From Streptomyces sp. DT2A-34 (GTDB lineage Bacteria; Actinomycetota; Actinomycetes; Streptomycetales; Streptomycetaceae), in contig NZ_JASTWJ010000001.1 in the NCBI RefSeq assembly GCF_030499515.1, forward strand, positions 868,001-932,000: a DNA stretch of 64,000 bases, written 5' to 3'. The notes under the pieces are model-generated. The model was given only the letters and a program-made list of their open reading frames with translations. It ran no database searches and was not told where the DNA came from. The position numbers and the translations under genes were made by a program. How positions within the stretch are numbered: position 1 is the first letter of the stretch; each line of letters starts with the position of its first letter. Below, piece by piece: positions 11,041-19,339 of this stretch.

Positions 11041-11077
11041 TGATTGATACAGCGCCAAACCTGTGTGGCACGGTTCC
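11041..11077 (-). promoter_or_regulatory. Candidate ECF-type promoter of the subtilase-sigma operon
   Basis: In the 109-base divergent gap the minus strand reads GGAACC (11077-11072), a classical ECF -35 element, with the weak CGCTGTAT 17 bases further on and a TATCAAT-like box just after. It points toward the subtilase gene, as expected if the operon's own sigma factor autoregulates it. The -10 part is poor, so this is tentative. Confidence 0.3.
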
Positions 11078-11098
11078 GGGGCAACTACCATCCGTGGA

Positions 11099-13705
11099 GT
11101 GACAGCGGGAAGCGACTCGGTTCTCGAACTGCTGCCGATGGTGTTCGCCGCCCCGAACGACGCGCTGGCGAGGGCGGAAGGAGTGCTCGACGCCGATCCG
11201 TCGCCGTGGCACGCCTCCGTCGCCCATCAGGTGATCGGCATCTGGCAGCGGGACTGGGGCGACATGCGCATCGCCCTGTATCACCTTCGGCGTGCCCGGG
11301 ATCTCGCGGCACGCGCGGAGTCGGCCGACCGGGAGGCGGACGCGTTGGCCGCGCTCGGGGTCGCGTTGGTGCACGCGGGGCGCACGCAGCAGGGGCTGGC
11401 GGCGCTGGAGCGTGGGGTCGCGCGCGGCAGCGGACACACCCGCGCGCGCGTGCTGTTCCGCCGGGCCTACGCCCGCTGGGTCCTGGGCCGTCACCGGGAG
11501 GCGCTGGAGGACGTACGCAAGGCGATACCCGTGCTGCGGCAGGCGGAGGACGTCATCTGGACGGCGCGGGCGCTCACCCTGCGCGCGACCGTGCATCTGG
11601 CGCTCGGGGCGATGGACCGTGCGGCTGCCGACTTCACGGCGGCCGAGGCGCTGTGGGACACCACGGGCCAGGAGCACGACAAGGCCGACGCGGTGGAGAG
11701 CCGGGGACTGGCCGCGTTCCGGGCGGGCGACATCCCGGCGGCGCTGCGGCTGCTCGACGAGGCCGAGGAGCGGTACGCCAAGCTCGGCACGCCGACGTTC
11801 ATGCTGAACATCCGTCGCTGCGAGGTGCTGATGGCGGCCGGGCTGGCCCCGGAGGCGCTGGCCGAGGCGGACGCGGCGATCTCCGTGCTCGACGGCATCG
11901 GCGGCCAGTCCACCCGCAAGGCCGAGCTGCTGCTGGCCGCCGCGCGTGCCGCCCGGCTGGCGGGCGACGCGCACACGGCGATCGCGCGAGCCGACATGGC
12001 CGTACGGCTGTTCGCGGGGCAGCGGCGCATGTGGTGGGAGACGCACGCCCGGCTGGTGCTGATCGAGGCTCGGGTCGCCGCGGGGCGCAGTTCGGGCCGG
12101 CTGGTGGCCGACACGGCGGCGGTCGCCGAACGGCTGGCCTCCTTCGGCGCGCCGGCCGCGCCAGAGGCCTCGCTGCTCGCGGGCCGCATCGCGCTCGACC
12201 TGGGCTGGCGGGCCGATGCCGAGCGGCATCTGGCGGTCGCCGCCCGCAGCAGGCGCAGCGGGCCGCCGCTGGCGCGGATGACGGGCTGGGCGGCACAGGC
12301 GCTGCGGGCGCGGGCGGCCGGGTCGGGGCGCGGTGTTCTGGAGGCCTGTCGGCGCGGCCTGGACGTGCTCGACGCCCACCGGATGACGCTGGGCGCCACG
12401 GAGCTCAGGGCCCGCGCCACCGCGCAGGGCGCCGAGCTCGCCATGCTGGCCCAGCAGGCCGGCCTCGACTCCGGCAGCCCGCGTCGGCTGCTGGTGTGGA
12501 GCGAGCGCTGGCGGGCCACCGCGCTGTCGACGCCGCCGACCCGGCCGCCCGCCGACCCGGAGCTGCAGAGCGACCTGACCGCGTTCCGGGAGATCGCGGC
12601 GCGCGCCGAGGAGGCCCGTGGTGAGGCCCGTCCCGTTCCGGTGCTGGAGCGTGAACAGCGGCGCCTGGAGCGGGAGATACGTTCCCGGACCCTGCACCTG
12701 CGCGGCGACACACCCGGCGACGGCCACCGCTTCGACCCGGGCCGGCTGCTTCAGCGGCTGGGCGACGACGTACGGCTGGTCGAACTCGCCGTGCTGGACG
12801 GGCGGGTTCAGGTGCTGCTGTGCGGGCAGGGGCGGGTGCGCCGGTACGAGGCCGGGCTGCTGGCCGAGGCGGAGACGGAGGCCGAGCACGTCCAGGCCGG
12901 CCTGCGGCGGCTGGCGCATCCGGGCGCGGAGGGGCGGTTGCCGGTGGTGGAGGCGGCGGGGCGGCGGCTGGAGGAGCTGCTGCTCGGTCCGGCCGCGGCG
13001 CATCTGGGCGACGGCCCCGTGGTCGTCGTACCGCCGGCCCGTCTCCACCGTGTGCCGTGGGCGCTGCTGCCGTCGCTGCGGGAGCGGGTGCTCAGCGTGT
13101 CGCCGTCCGCGAGCGGCTGGCTGCGCGCCCGGGAGACCGAGCCGCCGCCGGGCGGGCGTCATGTGCTGGTGCGGGGGCCGGGGTTGGCGACGGGCGGCGC
13201 GGAGGTGCCCCATCTGGCCTGCCGATACGGCGGCGCCGTCGTCCTGGAGCACGCCGACGCGCGCGTGCCACGCGTACTGGAGGAACTCGACGGCGCCGCG
13301 CTGGCCCATATCGCCGCCCACGGCACGTTCCGCGCCGACAGCCCCCTGTTCTCGTCGCTGCGGATGGCCGACGGGCCGATCGTCGTGCACGACTTCGAAC
13401 GCCTGGACCGCAGCCCCTACCGGATCATCCTCTCCTGCTGCGACACCGCCCGCTTCGCCTCCGTCGGCGCCGACGAACTGCTCGGCCTGGTCACCGCGCT
13501 GCTGCCGCTGGGCACGGCGGGGGTGGTGGCATGCACGGCACCCGTCAACGACGCCGCGGTGGTGCCGCTGATGCTCGCGCTGCACAAGGGGCTGAGCGAG
13601 GGGCTCTCCCTGGCGGAGGCGCTGCGCGACGCCCGGGCGGCATTGCCGGGCGACGCGCTGCACCAGGCGACGGGGTGGGCGTTCTCGGCGTTCGGGGCGG
13701 CGTGA
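11099..13705 (+). CDS. TPR-CHAT (caspase-like) protease
   Basis: An 868-residue soluble protein. Residues ~20-420 are a tandem array of TPR-like helical pairs (for example ALYHLRRARDLAARAESADR, GHTRARVLFRRAYARWVLGR). A helical linker follows, and the C-terminal ~270 residues form a CHAT peptidase domain of the caspase/separase clan. The catalytic pair is intact: H741 in AHIAAHGTF and C781 in LSCCDTA, with the family's LPLGTAGVVA strand after it. The chosen GTG at 11099 gives N terminus VTAGSDSVLELLP; ATG 11141 is an alternative. It faces the subtilase/sigma/small-protein operon across 109 bases, and the four genes together look like one protease-sigma module. Confidence 0.88.
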   Translation: MTAGSDSVLELLPMVFAAPNDALARAEGVLDADPSPWHASVAHQVIGIWQRDWGDMRIALYHLRRARDLAARAESADREADALAALGVALVHAGRTQQGLAALERGVARGSGHTRARVLFRRAYARWVLGRHREALEDVRKAIPVLRQAEDVIWTARALTLRATVHLALGAMDRAAADFTAAEALWDTTGQEHDKADAVESRGLAAFRAGDIPAALRLLDEAEERYAKLGTPTFMLNIRRCEVLMAAGLAPEALAEADAAISVLDGIGGQSTRKAELLLAAARAARLAGDAHTAIARADMAVRLFAGQRRMWWETHARLVLIEARVAAGRSSGRLVADTAAVAERLASFGAPAAPEASLLAGRIALDLGWRADAERHLAVAARSRRSGPPLARMTGWAAQALRARAAGSGRGVLEACRRGLDVLDAHRMTLGATELRARATAQGAELAMLAQQAGLDSGSPRRLLVWSERWRATALSTPPTRPPADPELQSDLTAFREIAARAEEARGEARPVPVLEREQRRLEREIRSRTLHLRGDTPGDGHRFDPGRLLQRLGDDVRLVELAVLDGRVQVLLCGQGRVRRYEAGLLAEAETEAEHVQAGLRRLAHPGAEGRLPVVEAAGRRLEELLLGPAAAHLGDGPVVVVPPARLHRVPWALLPSLRERVLSVSPSASGWLRARETEPPPGGRHVLVRGPGLATGGAEVPHLACRYGGAVVLEHADARVPRVLEELDGAALAHIAAHGTFRADSPLFSSLRMADGPIVVHDFERLDRSPYRIILSCCDTARFASVGADELLGLVTALLPLGTAGVVACTAPVNDAAVVPLMLALHKGLSEGLSLAEALRDARAALPGDALHQATGWAFSAFGAA

Positions 13706-13744
13706 CGCTCCGCTGGTTGGGCCGTGATGGGGAGTGCCGCTGTG

Positions 13745-13834
13745 TGTCGGTGGTCGTCTGCGGGTTCATTGTGGCTGGTCGCGCCCGCGCGGCGGAGCCG
13801 CATATGGACCAGCCCCGCGCCCCTTTGGGGCGCT
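13745..13834. repeat. Dispersed Streptomyces intergenic repeat
   Basis: The 171-base gap after the CHAT gene holds GGCTGGTCGCGCCCGCGCGG, then CGGAGCCGCATATGGACCAG and CCCCGCGCCCCTTTGGGGCG. This is a form of the GC-rich palindromic unit found between many Streptomyces genes. GCGCCCC-TTTG-GGGCGC can fold and probably serves as a bidirectional terminator between the convergent CHAT and LuxR genes. Confidence 0.55.
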
Positions 13835-13876
13835 GCCGTGGCCCGGCGCCGAGGGAGCACCCTTCTTCGCCGTCGC

Positions 13877-15709
13877 TCACGCCGGTTGTTCCACCAGCCC
13901 CGGCAGGGCGCCGCGGTCGTCGGCGCCGAGGCGGGCGTAGGCGCTGTAGAGGTGGTTGCCGACCGTGCGGACGGACAGGGTGAGTTTCTCGGCGATCTGC
14001 CGGTTGCTCAGTCCCGTGGCCGCCAGGGTGACGATCTGCCGTTGCCTGGTGGTCAGTTCGCCCAGCACGAGCCCGGACAGCGCCGGGGTACGAGCGCCCT
14101 GGCAACGGCGGGCCAGGGCGACGGCACGCGTGCGTGCGGTGCGGGCGGCGCGCGGGTCGCGGTGGGTCCGTACGGCCTGGGCGCGCGCCTCCGCCGCGAA
14201 CAGCAGGAAGCCGCGCTGCTCCAGCTCTTCGGCCACCTGGTCGAGCGCGGGGCCGTCGCCGCGGGTGAGCGCGTCGGCGTGTGCGGCGAAGACCCCGGTC
14301 AGGCGGCCCGCGGCACGCTCGGGGGCGCCGAGGCGGACGGCGTCGTACGCATCGCCGGTGAGCGCCGCGACAACCCCTTCGGCGTCGCCCCCGCAGGCTG
14401 TTGCGGGCCGGGTGACCGCCCCACCCCCGTGGGAGCGGCCACCCAGGATCTTGTGCGCGGCCGGGACATCGCCCGACTGCGCTGCGGCGAAAGCGAGTTC
14501 AAGACGGCAGGACGGATCGTCGGCGCCGTCCCGCAGCCCCTCCCGTGCCCACGCGGCGGCTTCGCGCAGCTCCCCGCGCAGCCGCGCGAACCGGGCGCGT
14601 ACGGCCGCGTACCCGACCGGCAGCGGCGCGCCCTCCGCGACCAGCCACTCCCCCACGGGCGTCGGCGTCGCCCGTACGTCCGCCCGCTCGATGCGGCGGG
14701 TCAGCGCGGCCCGCTCGGCGTCGAGAGCGGGGCCGCACTGCTCCGGCGCACGGGACAGCCGCCTCGCCCGCAGCCTGCCGGCCGCGGCCCGCAGCACCGG
14801 GCCGTGCAGGGGGTGGGCGAGGCGGACAGCGCCCTGGTCGTCGACGTGGACCAGGGAGTCGGCCTCGAGGTGCTCCAGGGCACGAAGGGGGAGTTCGTCC
14901 AGGTCCAGGGGCAACGGCTCGGCGAAGGCGAGGCGTTCGAGGGTCTCGCGCTCTTCGGGGCAGGTGCGGTCGAGGACGTGTGCCGTGCGTTCCCGTACGG
15001 TCGCGGTGACCGGCACCGGGCCGCGCCACGCCCACTCGTCCGAGTCGGCGACCTGGGAGAGCAGCCCGCGTTCGCGTACCGCGCCCACCAGGTCCCGCAG
15101 CAGCCGCAGGTCCCCCTGGCACAGGCGGTGCAGCCGGTTCACGGTGAGCGGCTCCGGGCGACCTCCACCGGCTCCGCCCGCCAGCAGTTCAGCGGTCTCT
15201 TCCCGGGGCAGTGGCTCCAGGGTGAGGCGGGGCAGGAGTTCGCCGGTCCACAGCCGGGAGATCGCGCCCGGGGCGGGGGCGCCGTCGGTGGTGACGACCA
15301 GGAGACGGGTACGTCCGTGCACGGCCAGCTGGTGGACGAGGGCGGCCGAGGCGTCGTCGAGCAGGTGCGCGTCGTCGACGAGGAGCAGCCGTACGCCGGA
15401 CAGGTGCTGGAAAGCGCCGTGCAGGGAGGCCGTCTCGGGTACGAGGTGCGCGAAGGCGGCGAAGCGGATCCGGCGGGTCTCGGGGGTGCCGGCCACCCTG
15501 GCGCAGTCGGTGCCGCGCACGGTCTCGGTGACGAGCCGGGTCTTGCCGCGGCCCGCCGGGCCCGTGATCACGATGCCGTGCCGACCTGCGGTCAAGGACC
15601 CACGGACCAGTTCGAGTTCGTGCTCCCGGCCGGTGAACGGCCAGGGCAGTTCCAGGGTCTTCGCGTCCCGTTCGAAAGTCATCACGGCAACAGGAGCGCG
15701 GTGACTCAC
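13877..15709 (-). CDS. Large LuxR-family (LAL-like) ATPase transcriptional regulator
   Basis: A 610-residue regulator. An N-terminal AAA-type ATPase has Walker A GPAGRGKTRL (about residue 50) and Walker B RLLLVDDAHLLDD (about 108-120). A central helical repeat-like region follows. The C-terminal LuxR helix-turn-helix reads LTTRQRQIVTLAATGLSNRQ then IAEKLTLSVRTVGNHLYSAY. It is shorter than typical ~900-residue LAL/MalT regulators. Start is a GTG at 15709; ATG 15682 gives MTFERDAKTLELPWPFTGRE and is as likely. It is transcribed away from the metzincin protease gene, sharing an intergenic inverted repeat, so that protease is the obvious target. Confidence 0.88.
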   Translation of the reverse strand: MSHRAPVAVMTFERDAKTLELPWPFTGREHELELVRGSLTAGRHGIVITGPAGRGKTRLVTETVRGTDCARVAGTPETRRIRFAAFAHLVPETASLHGAFQHLSGVRLLLVDDAHLLDDASAALVHQLAVHGRTRLLVVTTDGAPAPGAISRLWTGELLPRLTLEPLPREETAELLAGGAGGGRPEPLTVNRLHRLCQGDLRLLRDLVGAVRERGLLSQVADSDEWAWRGPVPVTATVRERTAHVLDRTCPEERETLERLAFAEPLPLDLDELPLRALEHLEADSLVHVDDQGAVRLAHPLHGPVLRAAAGRLRARRLSRAPEQCGPALDAERAALTRRIERADVRATPTPVGEWLVAEGAPLPVGYAAVRARFARLRGELREAAAWAREGLRDGADDPSCRLELAFAAAQSGDVPAAHKILGGRSHGGGAVTRPATACGGDAEGVVAALTGDAYDAVRLGAPERAAGRLTGVFAAHADALTRGDGPALDQVAEELEQRGFLLFAAEARAQAVRTHRDPRAARTARTRAVALARRCQGARTPALSGLVLGELTTRQRQIVTLAATGLSNRQIAEKLTLSVRTVGNHLYSAYARLGADDRGALPGLVEQPA

Positions 15710-15725
15710 ATTTGATACACGGGGA

Positions 15726-15747
15726 CTTGAGTAGCCCTCGACTCAAG
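15726..15747. promoter_or_regulatory. Inverted repeat between LuxR regulator and metzincin genes
   Basis: CTTGAGT and ACTCAAG form a perfect 7-bp inverted repeat separated by 8 bases, between two divergent genes 71 bases apart. Its 15-base centre spacing and position near both starts make it a likely operator for the LuxR-type protein. Confidence 0.45.
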
Positions 15748-15780
15748 CGCCCGCGGCGGGCCGACGGCAACCTGTTCGGC

Positions 15781-16866
15781 ATGACCGCCCGCTACTGCTC
15801 CCTCGCGCAGCAGTCGGCGCCCGCCTTCGCACCGGGGCTGGCCGCCGAGCGGCTCAGTGCGCTCATCAGCGGACGCCGGATGTGGGTCAACAGCACGGTG
15901 CTGCACTACTACTTCTTCGACCGGGACTCCGACGGATCCGTGATCCAGGACCCGGCGACCGGCAGGGCCCAGCGCGTGTCGTGGGTCGGCGGCAAGGAGC
16001 AGCAGGACGTCGTGCGCGAGTGCTTCCAGGAGTGGCAGGGCCTGGGCATCGGGCTGTCTTTCGTGGAGGTGCGCGACCAGTCGGAGGCCGAGCTGCGGAT
16101 CGGGTTCCAGCTGGGCGACGGCTCCTGGTCGAACGTGGGCAAGGACGCGCTCCAGGTGGGCCTCAACGACCGCACGATGAACTTCGGCTGGGACCTGACC
16201 GCGCCCGGGGAGCGCGCGACGGCCCTGCACGAGATCGGGCACGCGCTCGGCATGCTGCACGAGCACCAGAGCCCGTTCGCCGGCATCCACTGGGACGACG
16301 AGGCCGTGATCGCCGATCTGGCGGGCCCGCCGAACTTCTGGAGCCGGGACAAGACGGTCTTCAACATCCTGCGCAAGCTCGATCCGCACGAGGTCAACGG
16401 CTCCGTCTGGGACCCGCACTCGATCATGGAGTACCCCTTCTCGGCCGGGCTGATCCTGGAGCCGGAGCAGTTCCGCGCGGGCCTGAACCCGCCGGGCGTG
16501 CTGTCCAAGACCGACAAGGAGTTCGTCCGGCGCTGGTACCCACCGGCCGAGACGCCGGGGCCGCAGGGGCTGGTGCCGTTCCGCTCGGTGCCGCTGCGGC
16601 TCGGGCCGGCCGAGCAGGCCGACTTCGTCGTCGAGCCGCCGGAGACCCGCGAGTACACCGTGGGCGCCTTCGGCGACAGCGACACCGTCGTGGTGCTCTT
16701 CGAGGAGCGGGACGGCGAGCCCCGCTACCTCACCGCCCAGGACGACGGCGGCACACCGCACAACGCCACCGTCAAGGCCCGCCTCGTCAAGGGCCGCCGC
16801 TATTTCGTCCGTGTACGTCTTTATGCCAACTGGGGTTCGGGGGAGACAGCGGTCATGTGCTGGTGA
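15781..16866 (+). CDS. Metzincin zinc metalloprotease (astacin/M12-like)
   Basis: A 361-residue protease. The zinc signature H150-E-I-G-H154-A-L-G-M-L-H160 fits HExxHxxGxxH of metzincins, and the Met-turn is SIMEYPF. N-terminal NSTVLHYYFFD and EWQGLGIGLSF match the fold of bacterial astacin-like proteins. About 110 C-terminal residues (VPLRLGPAEQADFVVEPPET onward) form a beta-rich domain that may bind substrate or act as a pre-peptidase C-terminal-like domain. No signal peptide is seen with ATG 15781. A longer start would need a TTG at 15712. Leaderless secretion or a cytosolic role cannot be separated by sequence alone. Confidence 0.85.
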   Translation: MTARYCSLAQQSAPAFAPGLAAERLSALISGRRMWVNSTVLHYYFFDRDSDGSVIQDPATGRAQRVSWVGGKEQQDVVRECFQEWQGLGIGLSFVEVRDQSEAELRIGFQLGDGSWSNVGKDALQVGLNDRTMNFGWDLTAPGERATALHEIGHALGMLHEHQSPFAGIHWDDEAVIADLAGPPNFWSRDKTVFNILRKLDPHEVNGSVWDPHSIMEYPFSAGLILEPEQFRAGLNPPGVLSKTDKEFVRRWYPPAETPGPQGLVPFRSVPLRLGPAEQADFVVEPPETREYTVGAFGDSDTVVVLFEERDGEPRYLTAQDDGGTPHNATVKARLVKGRRYFVRVRLYANWGSGETAVMCW

Positions 16867-16925
16867 CAGCACGGATTCGCTGACGCGCACTGACGCGACA
16901 AGTCCACAGTCCGGCGCCGGGGGAA

Positions 16926-16975
16926 GCGGCCGGGCGTACGCCGCCTTCGGGGGAGGGCGACGTGCGCCCGGCCGC
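16926..16975. terminator. Bidirectional terminator between convergent genes
   Basis: GCGGCCGGGCG and CGCCCGGCCGC form a perfect 11-bp stem across 28 bases, between the stops of the metzincin and acetyltransferase genes. Confidence 0.7.
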
Positions 16976-17005
16976 GCCGACGTTCCCGACCGGCGGTCGC
17001 GCCGG

Positions 17006-17446
17006 CTACAGCTCCCGTGCGAAGACCACCATCGGCCGTCCGGGACCGTCGTAGTCCTCCTCCACGCGCGCGTGGAAGCCAAGCCTGCGGTGGAAGGCGA
17101 TGGAGCCCTTGTTGCCGACCGAGGTGATCGCCTTGAGTCGGACCGCGCCCTGGCCCCGGGCCGCATCGGTGAACTCCGCGTAGAGGCGGCGCCCCAGGCC
17201 GGTGCCGCGGGTGTCGTCCCGGGTGGCGATGAGGTGGACGTATCCGGTGTGGTCGGGGGTGACGAAGCCGATGACGTATCCGCGGATGCCGTCCTCGGCC
17301 CGTGCGACGAGACAGGTGGCGCCGAACTCCCTTACCAGCACCGGATGATGGAGCGCGCGCAGGTCGCGCTCGCCCCAGTAGCGACCGTGGTCCTCCAGCA
17401 CCTGGTGGAGGTCCGTGACATCGGCGGGGACGATCTCGAGCGGCAT
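17006..17446 (-). CDS. GNAT-family N-acetyltransferase
   Basis: A 146-residue acetyltransferase using acetyl-CoA. Motif A is visible as VHLIATRDDTRGTGLGRRLY (the RxxGxG loop), and the C-terminal motif B region as NKGSIAFHRRLGFHARV. The N terminus LEIVPADVTDLHQVLEDHGR matches the family. The substrate cannot be inferred. ATG 17446 is chosen; 17458 is four codons longer. Immediately downstream of a decayed regulator gene on the same strand. Confidence 0.85.
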   Translation of the reverse strand: MPLEIVPADVTDLHQVLEDHGRYWGERDLRALHHPVLVREFGATCLVARAEDGIRGYVIGFVTPDHTGYVHLIATRDDTRGTGLGRRLYAEFTDAARGQGAVRLKAITSVGNKGSIAFHRRLGFHARVEEDYDGPGRPMVVFAREL

Positions 17447-17454
17447 AGTCCTGA

Positions 17455-18042
17455 TCATGACACGGGTGGGCGTTGACGGGCCGCCGTACGCTCTGCCGTC
17501 TCGGCCAACCTCGTTCGCACCTCGGGCGGTTCGAGAACCTCCACGTCCGGACCGAAGCCGAGCAGGCGGCGGGTCACGGCCGTCGGGGAGTCGAAGTGCA
17601 GGACCAGGCGGTGCCGGTCGGGTTCCGGGTCCCGCATCGCGCGGGCGACGCCGCAACCGCCGCGCTCCCCCCGTACGGCGTCGACCAACTCGGCGAGATC
17701 CGGGACGAGTCCGGGCGGCCTGAACCAGACCTGGCTGTCGATGTGGAAGCGCGCGGCCGCGGCCTGCGTGACGGCCCGGCCCGAGGCGGGAAGCGACGCC
17801 ACCAGCTTCAGCCGCGCCTGGGACAGCGCCTCACCGAGGGCCACGCGGCCGAGCCGCATATCGATGCAGCCGCTCCAATGGGCCGCCCGCGGAGACGGCG
17901 AGCAGGGCCGTGGCCTCTGCGGCGCTGATTCCGAGCAGCGGACTGCGCCGGCCGTCCATCAGGCGAAGAGCGCCTCCAGGTCCCGGCAGACCGTACGGAC
18001 CGACACCTCCAGCTCGTCGGCGAGTTGACGGATGTAAGCCAT
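17455..18042 (-). pseudogene. Decayed HTH-WYL (YafY-like) transcriptional regulator
   Basis: Pieces of one regulator lie in order but in different frames. First is an HTH fragment (YIRQLADELEVSVRTVCRDL, EALFA-stop). Then comes DGRRSPLLGISAAEATALLA. After a further shift there is LSQARLKLVASLP, FHIDSQVWFRP, LAELVDAVRGERG and a WYL-like C-terminal part ending LLGFGPDVEVLEPPEVRTRL. The glycine-rich wing after the HTH is deleted, the N terminus is missing and at least one more frameshift occurs near 17860. The WYL core itself appears altered (GCGVARAM). Confidence 0.7.
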
Positions 18043-18094
18043 ACGGTCGCAGCGTCGCCCAAAGGCACCCCCATGACCCTCAGGGAGACAGCAA

Positions 18095-18427
18095 GTGATC
18101 ACCGGATACCTCATCGGCGAGAGCCTTCGTCCCGGCACCGACTTCGAGCCGCGGGGCCTGCGGCTGCGCAAGGTCAGCCGGGTCGACGTCTCGGCGAGTG
18201 CGGCCGAGGGCCAGCCCGGACTGTGGACGTTCGTCGAGTGGGAGAGCGACGGCGCCGTCACGGGGCTCGCGGAGGCGTTCGCGGCGGTGCTGGAGCCCGA
18301 GAACGGCTGGTACGTCGATTTCGTCGCCGAGGCGGTCGCGTACGGGAGGTCGGTGGGCACTCCTGAGCCGCCGTCGTGGCGACCAGGCCGCCGCGCAACA
18401 CGTTCCTCCTGCTTAAGGCACTCATGA
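18095..18427 (+). CDS. Small protein, probably shortened by an internal deletion
   Basis: A 110-residue frame from GTG 18095, with AGGGAGA upstream. The N-terminal two thirds (MITGYLIGESLRPGTDFEPR, LRLRKVSRVDV, LWTFVEWESD) resemble a ~120-residue conserved Streptomyces protein of unknown function. In relatives as I recall them, WYVDF is followed by ~30 residues including a VVFAGRVFRY-like strand; here WYVDF runs straight into AEAVAYGRSVGTPE. The last ~20 residues are low-complexity Arg/Ser and look like read-through. Likely non-functional or altered. Confidence 0.5.
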   Translation: MITGYLIGESLRPGTDFEPRGLRLRKVSRVDVSASAAEGQPGLWTFVEWESDGAVTGLAEAFAAVLEPENGWYVDFVAEAVAYGRSVGTPEPPSWRPGRRATRSSCLRHS

Positions 18428-18598
18428 CGTCTCCTCGGACTGCCTTGGAGCTGCTGGCTTCCTGACGTAACGAAGCCAGGTGGAGAAGCTGCCGAAAGCA
18501 GTCGTCCCACCCCCCGCTCGTGGTGGTGCCGGCACCCGGATCGGCCGCCCGCGGAAAATCACGCGCCCGGGGGCGGCAGCCGGCAGTACGGTCTCGGC

Positions 18599-19339
18599 GT
18601 GATCGGAGACGACGGCTACTTCGGAGAGAACATCGCGGCCGGCTACGACGAGTCGGCGGCGGACATGTTCCGCCCCGACGTGGTGGGCCCGACGGTGGAC
18701 CTGTTGGCCGAACTCGCCGGGGACGGCCCGGCGCTCGAACTCGGCGTCGGCACCGGCCGGATCGCGCTGCCGCTGGCCGGCCGCGGTGTACCGGTGCACG
18801 GCATCGACATGTCCCGCGCCATGGTGGACCGGCTGCGCGCCAAGCCGGGCGGCGACGCGATCGACGTGACGATCGGGGACTTCGCGACGGCGAGGGTGGA
18901 GAAGACGTTCTCGGTCGCCTACCTGGTCTTCAACACGCTCATGAACCTGACGACCCAGGACGCCCAGGTCGACTGCTTCCGCAACGTCGCCGCGCACCTG
19001 GCGCCCGGCGGCCGCTTCGTCGTCGAGGTCATGGTCCCCGAACTACGCAAGCTCCCCGCCGGGCAGAGCGCCGTTCCGTTCCACATCAGCGACACGCGTT
19101 GGGCGTTCGACACGTACGACCTCGCCACCCAGGCCACGAGCTCCCACTACGTCACCATCGCCGACGGCCGCGCCGAGCACTGGTCCATCCCGTTCCGGTA
19201 CGTCTGGCCGGCCGAGCTGGACCTCATGGCCCGGCTCGCCGGGCTGCGTCTGCGCGACCGTTGGGAGAACTGGACGCGCGAGCCGTTCACGAGCGAGAGC
19301 GGCAAGCACGTGTCAGTGTGGGAGAAGCCGGCCGACTGA
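18599..19339 (+). CDS. Class I SAM-dependent methyltransferase
   Basis: A 246-residue methyltransferase with the Rossmann fold. Motif I is ALELGVGTGRIALPLA (about residues 45-60), the acidic end of strand beta-2 is VHGIDMS, motif II region is VAYLVFNTLMNLTTQ and motif III is HLAPGGRFVVEV. N-terminal GYFGENIAAGYDE is typical of small-molecule methyltransferases in Streptomyces. Substrate unknown. GTG start with weak upstream SD. Its 3' end overlaps the end of the convergent GST-like gene by 53 bases. Confidence 0.88.
   Translation: MIGDDGYFGENIAAGYDESAADMFRPDVVGPTVDLLAELAGDGPALELGVGTGRIALPLAGRGVPVHGIDMSRAMVDRLRAKPGGDAIDVTIGDFATARVEKTFSVAYLVFNTLMNLTTQDAQVDCFRNVAAHLAPGGRFVVEVMVPELRKLPAGQSAVPFHISDTRWAFDTYDLATQATSSHYVTIADGRAEHWSIPFRYVWPAELDLMARLAGLRLRDRWENWTREPFTSESGKHVSVWEKPAD

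Noticed and set aside
8918..13663. Very long open frame (over 1500 codons) on the minus strand
   Set aside because: It runs antisense to the TPR-CHAT gene and out of frame with the subtilase. Its composition is Arg/His/Gln/Pro-rich as expected for a GC-biased shadow. Only its last part (9556-8918) is the real sigma factor.
8418..13705. CRISPR type III-E (Craspase) locus
   Set aside because: The protease and sigma parts are similar in kind, but there is no gRAMP/Cas7-11 gene, adaptation gene or repeat array in the window.
13745..13834. Riboswitch or small RNA gene
   Set aside because: It folds strongly but matches the common Streptomyces intergenic repeat between two convergent genes, so it is better explained as a repeat or terminator.
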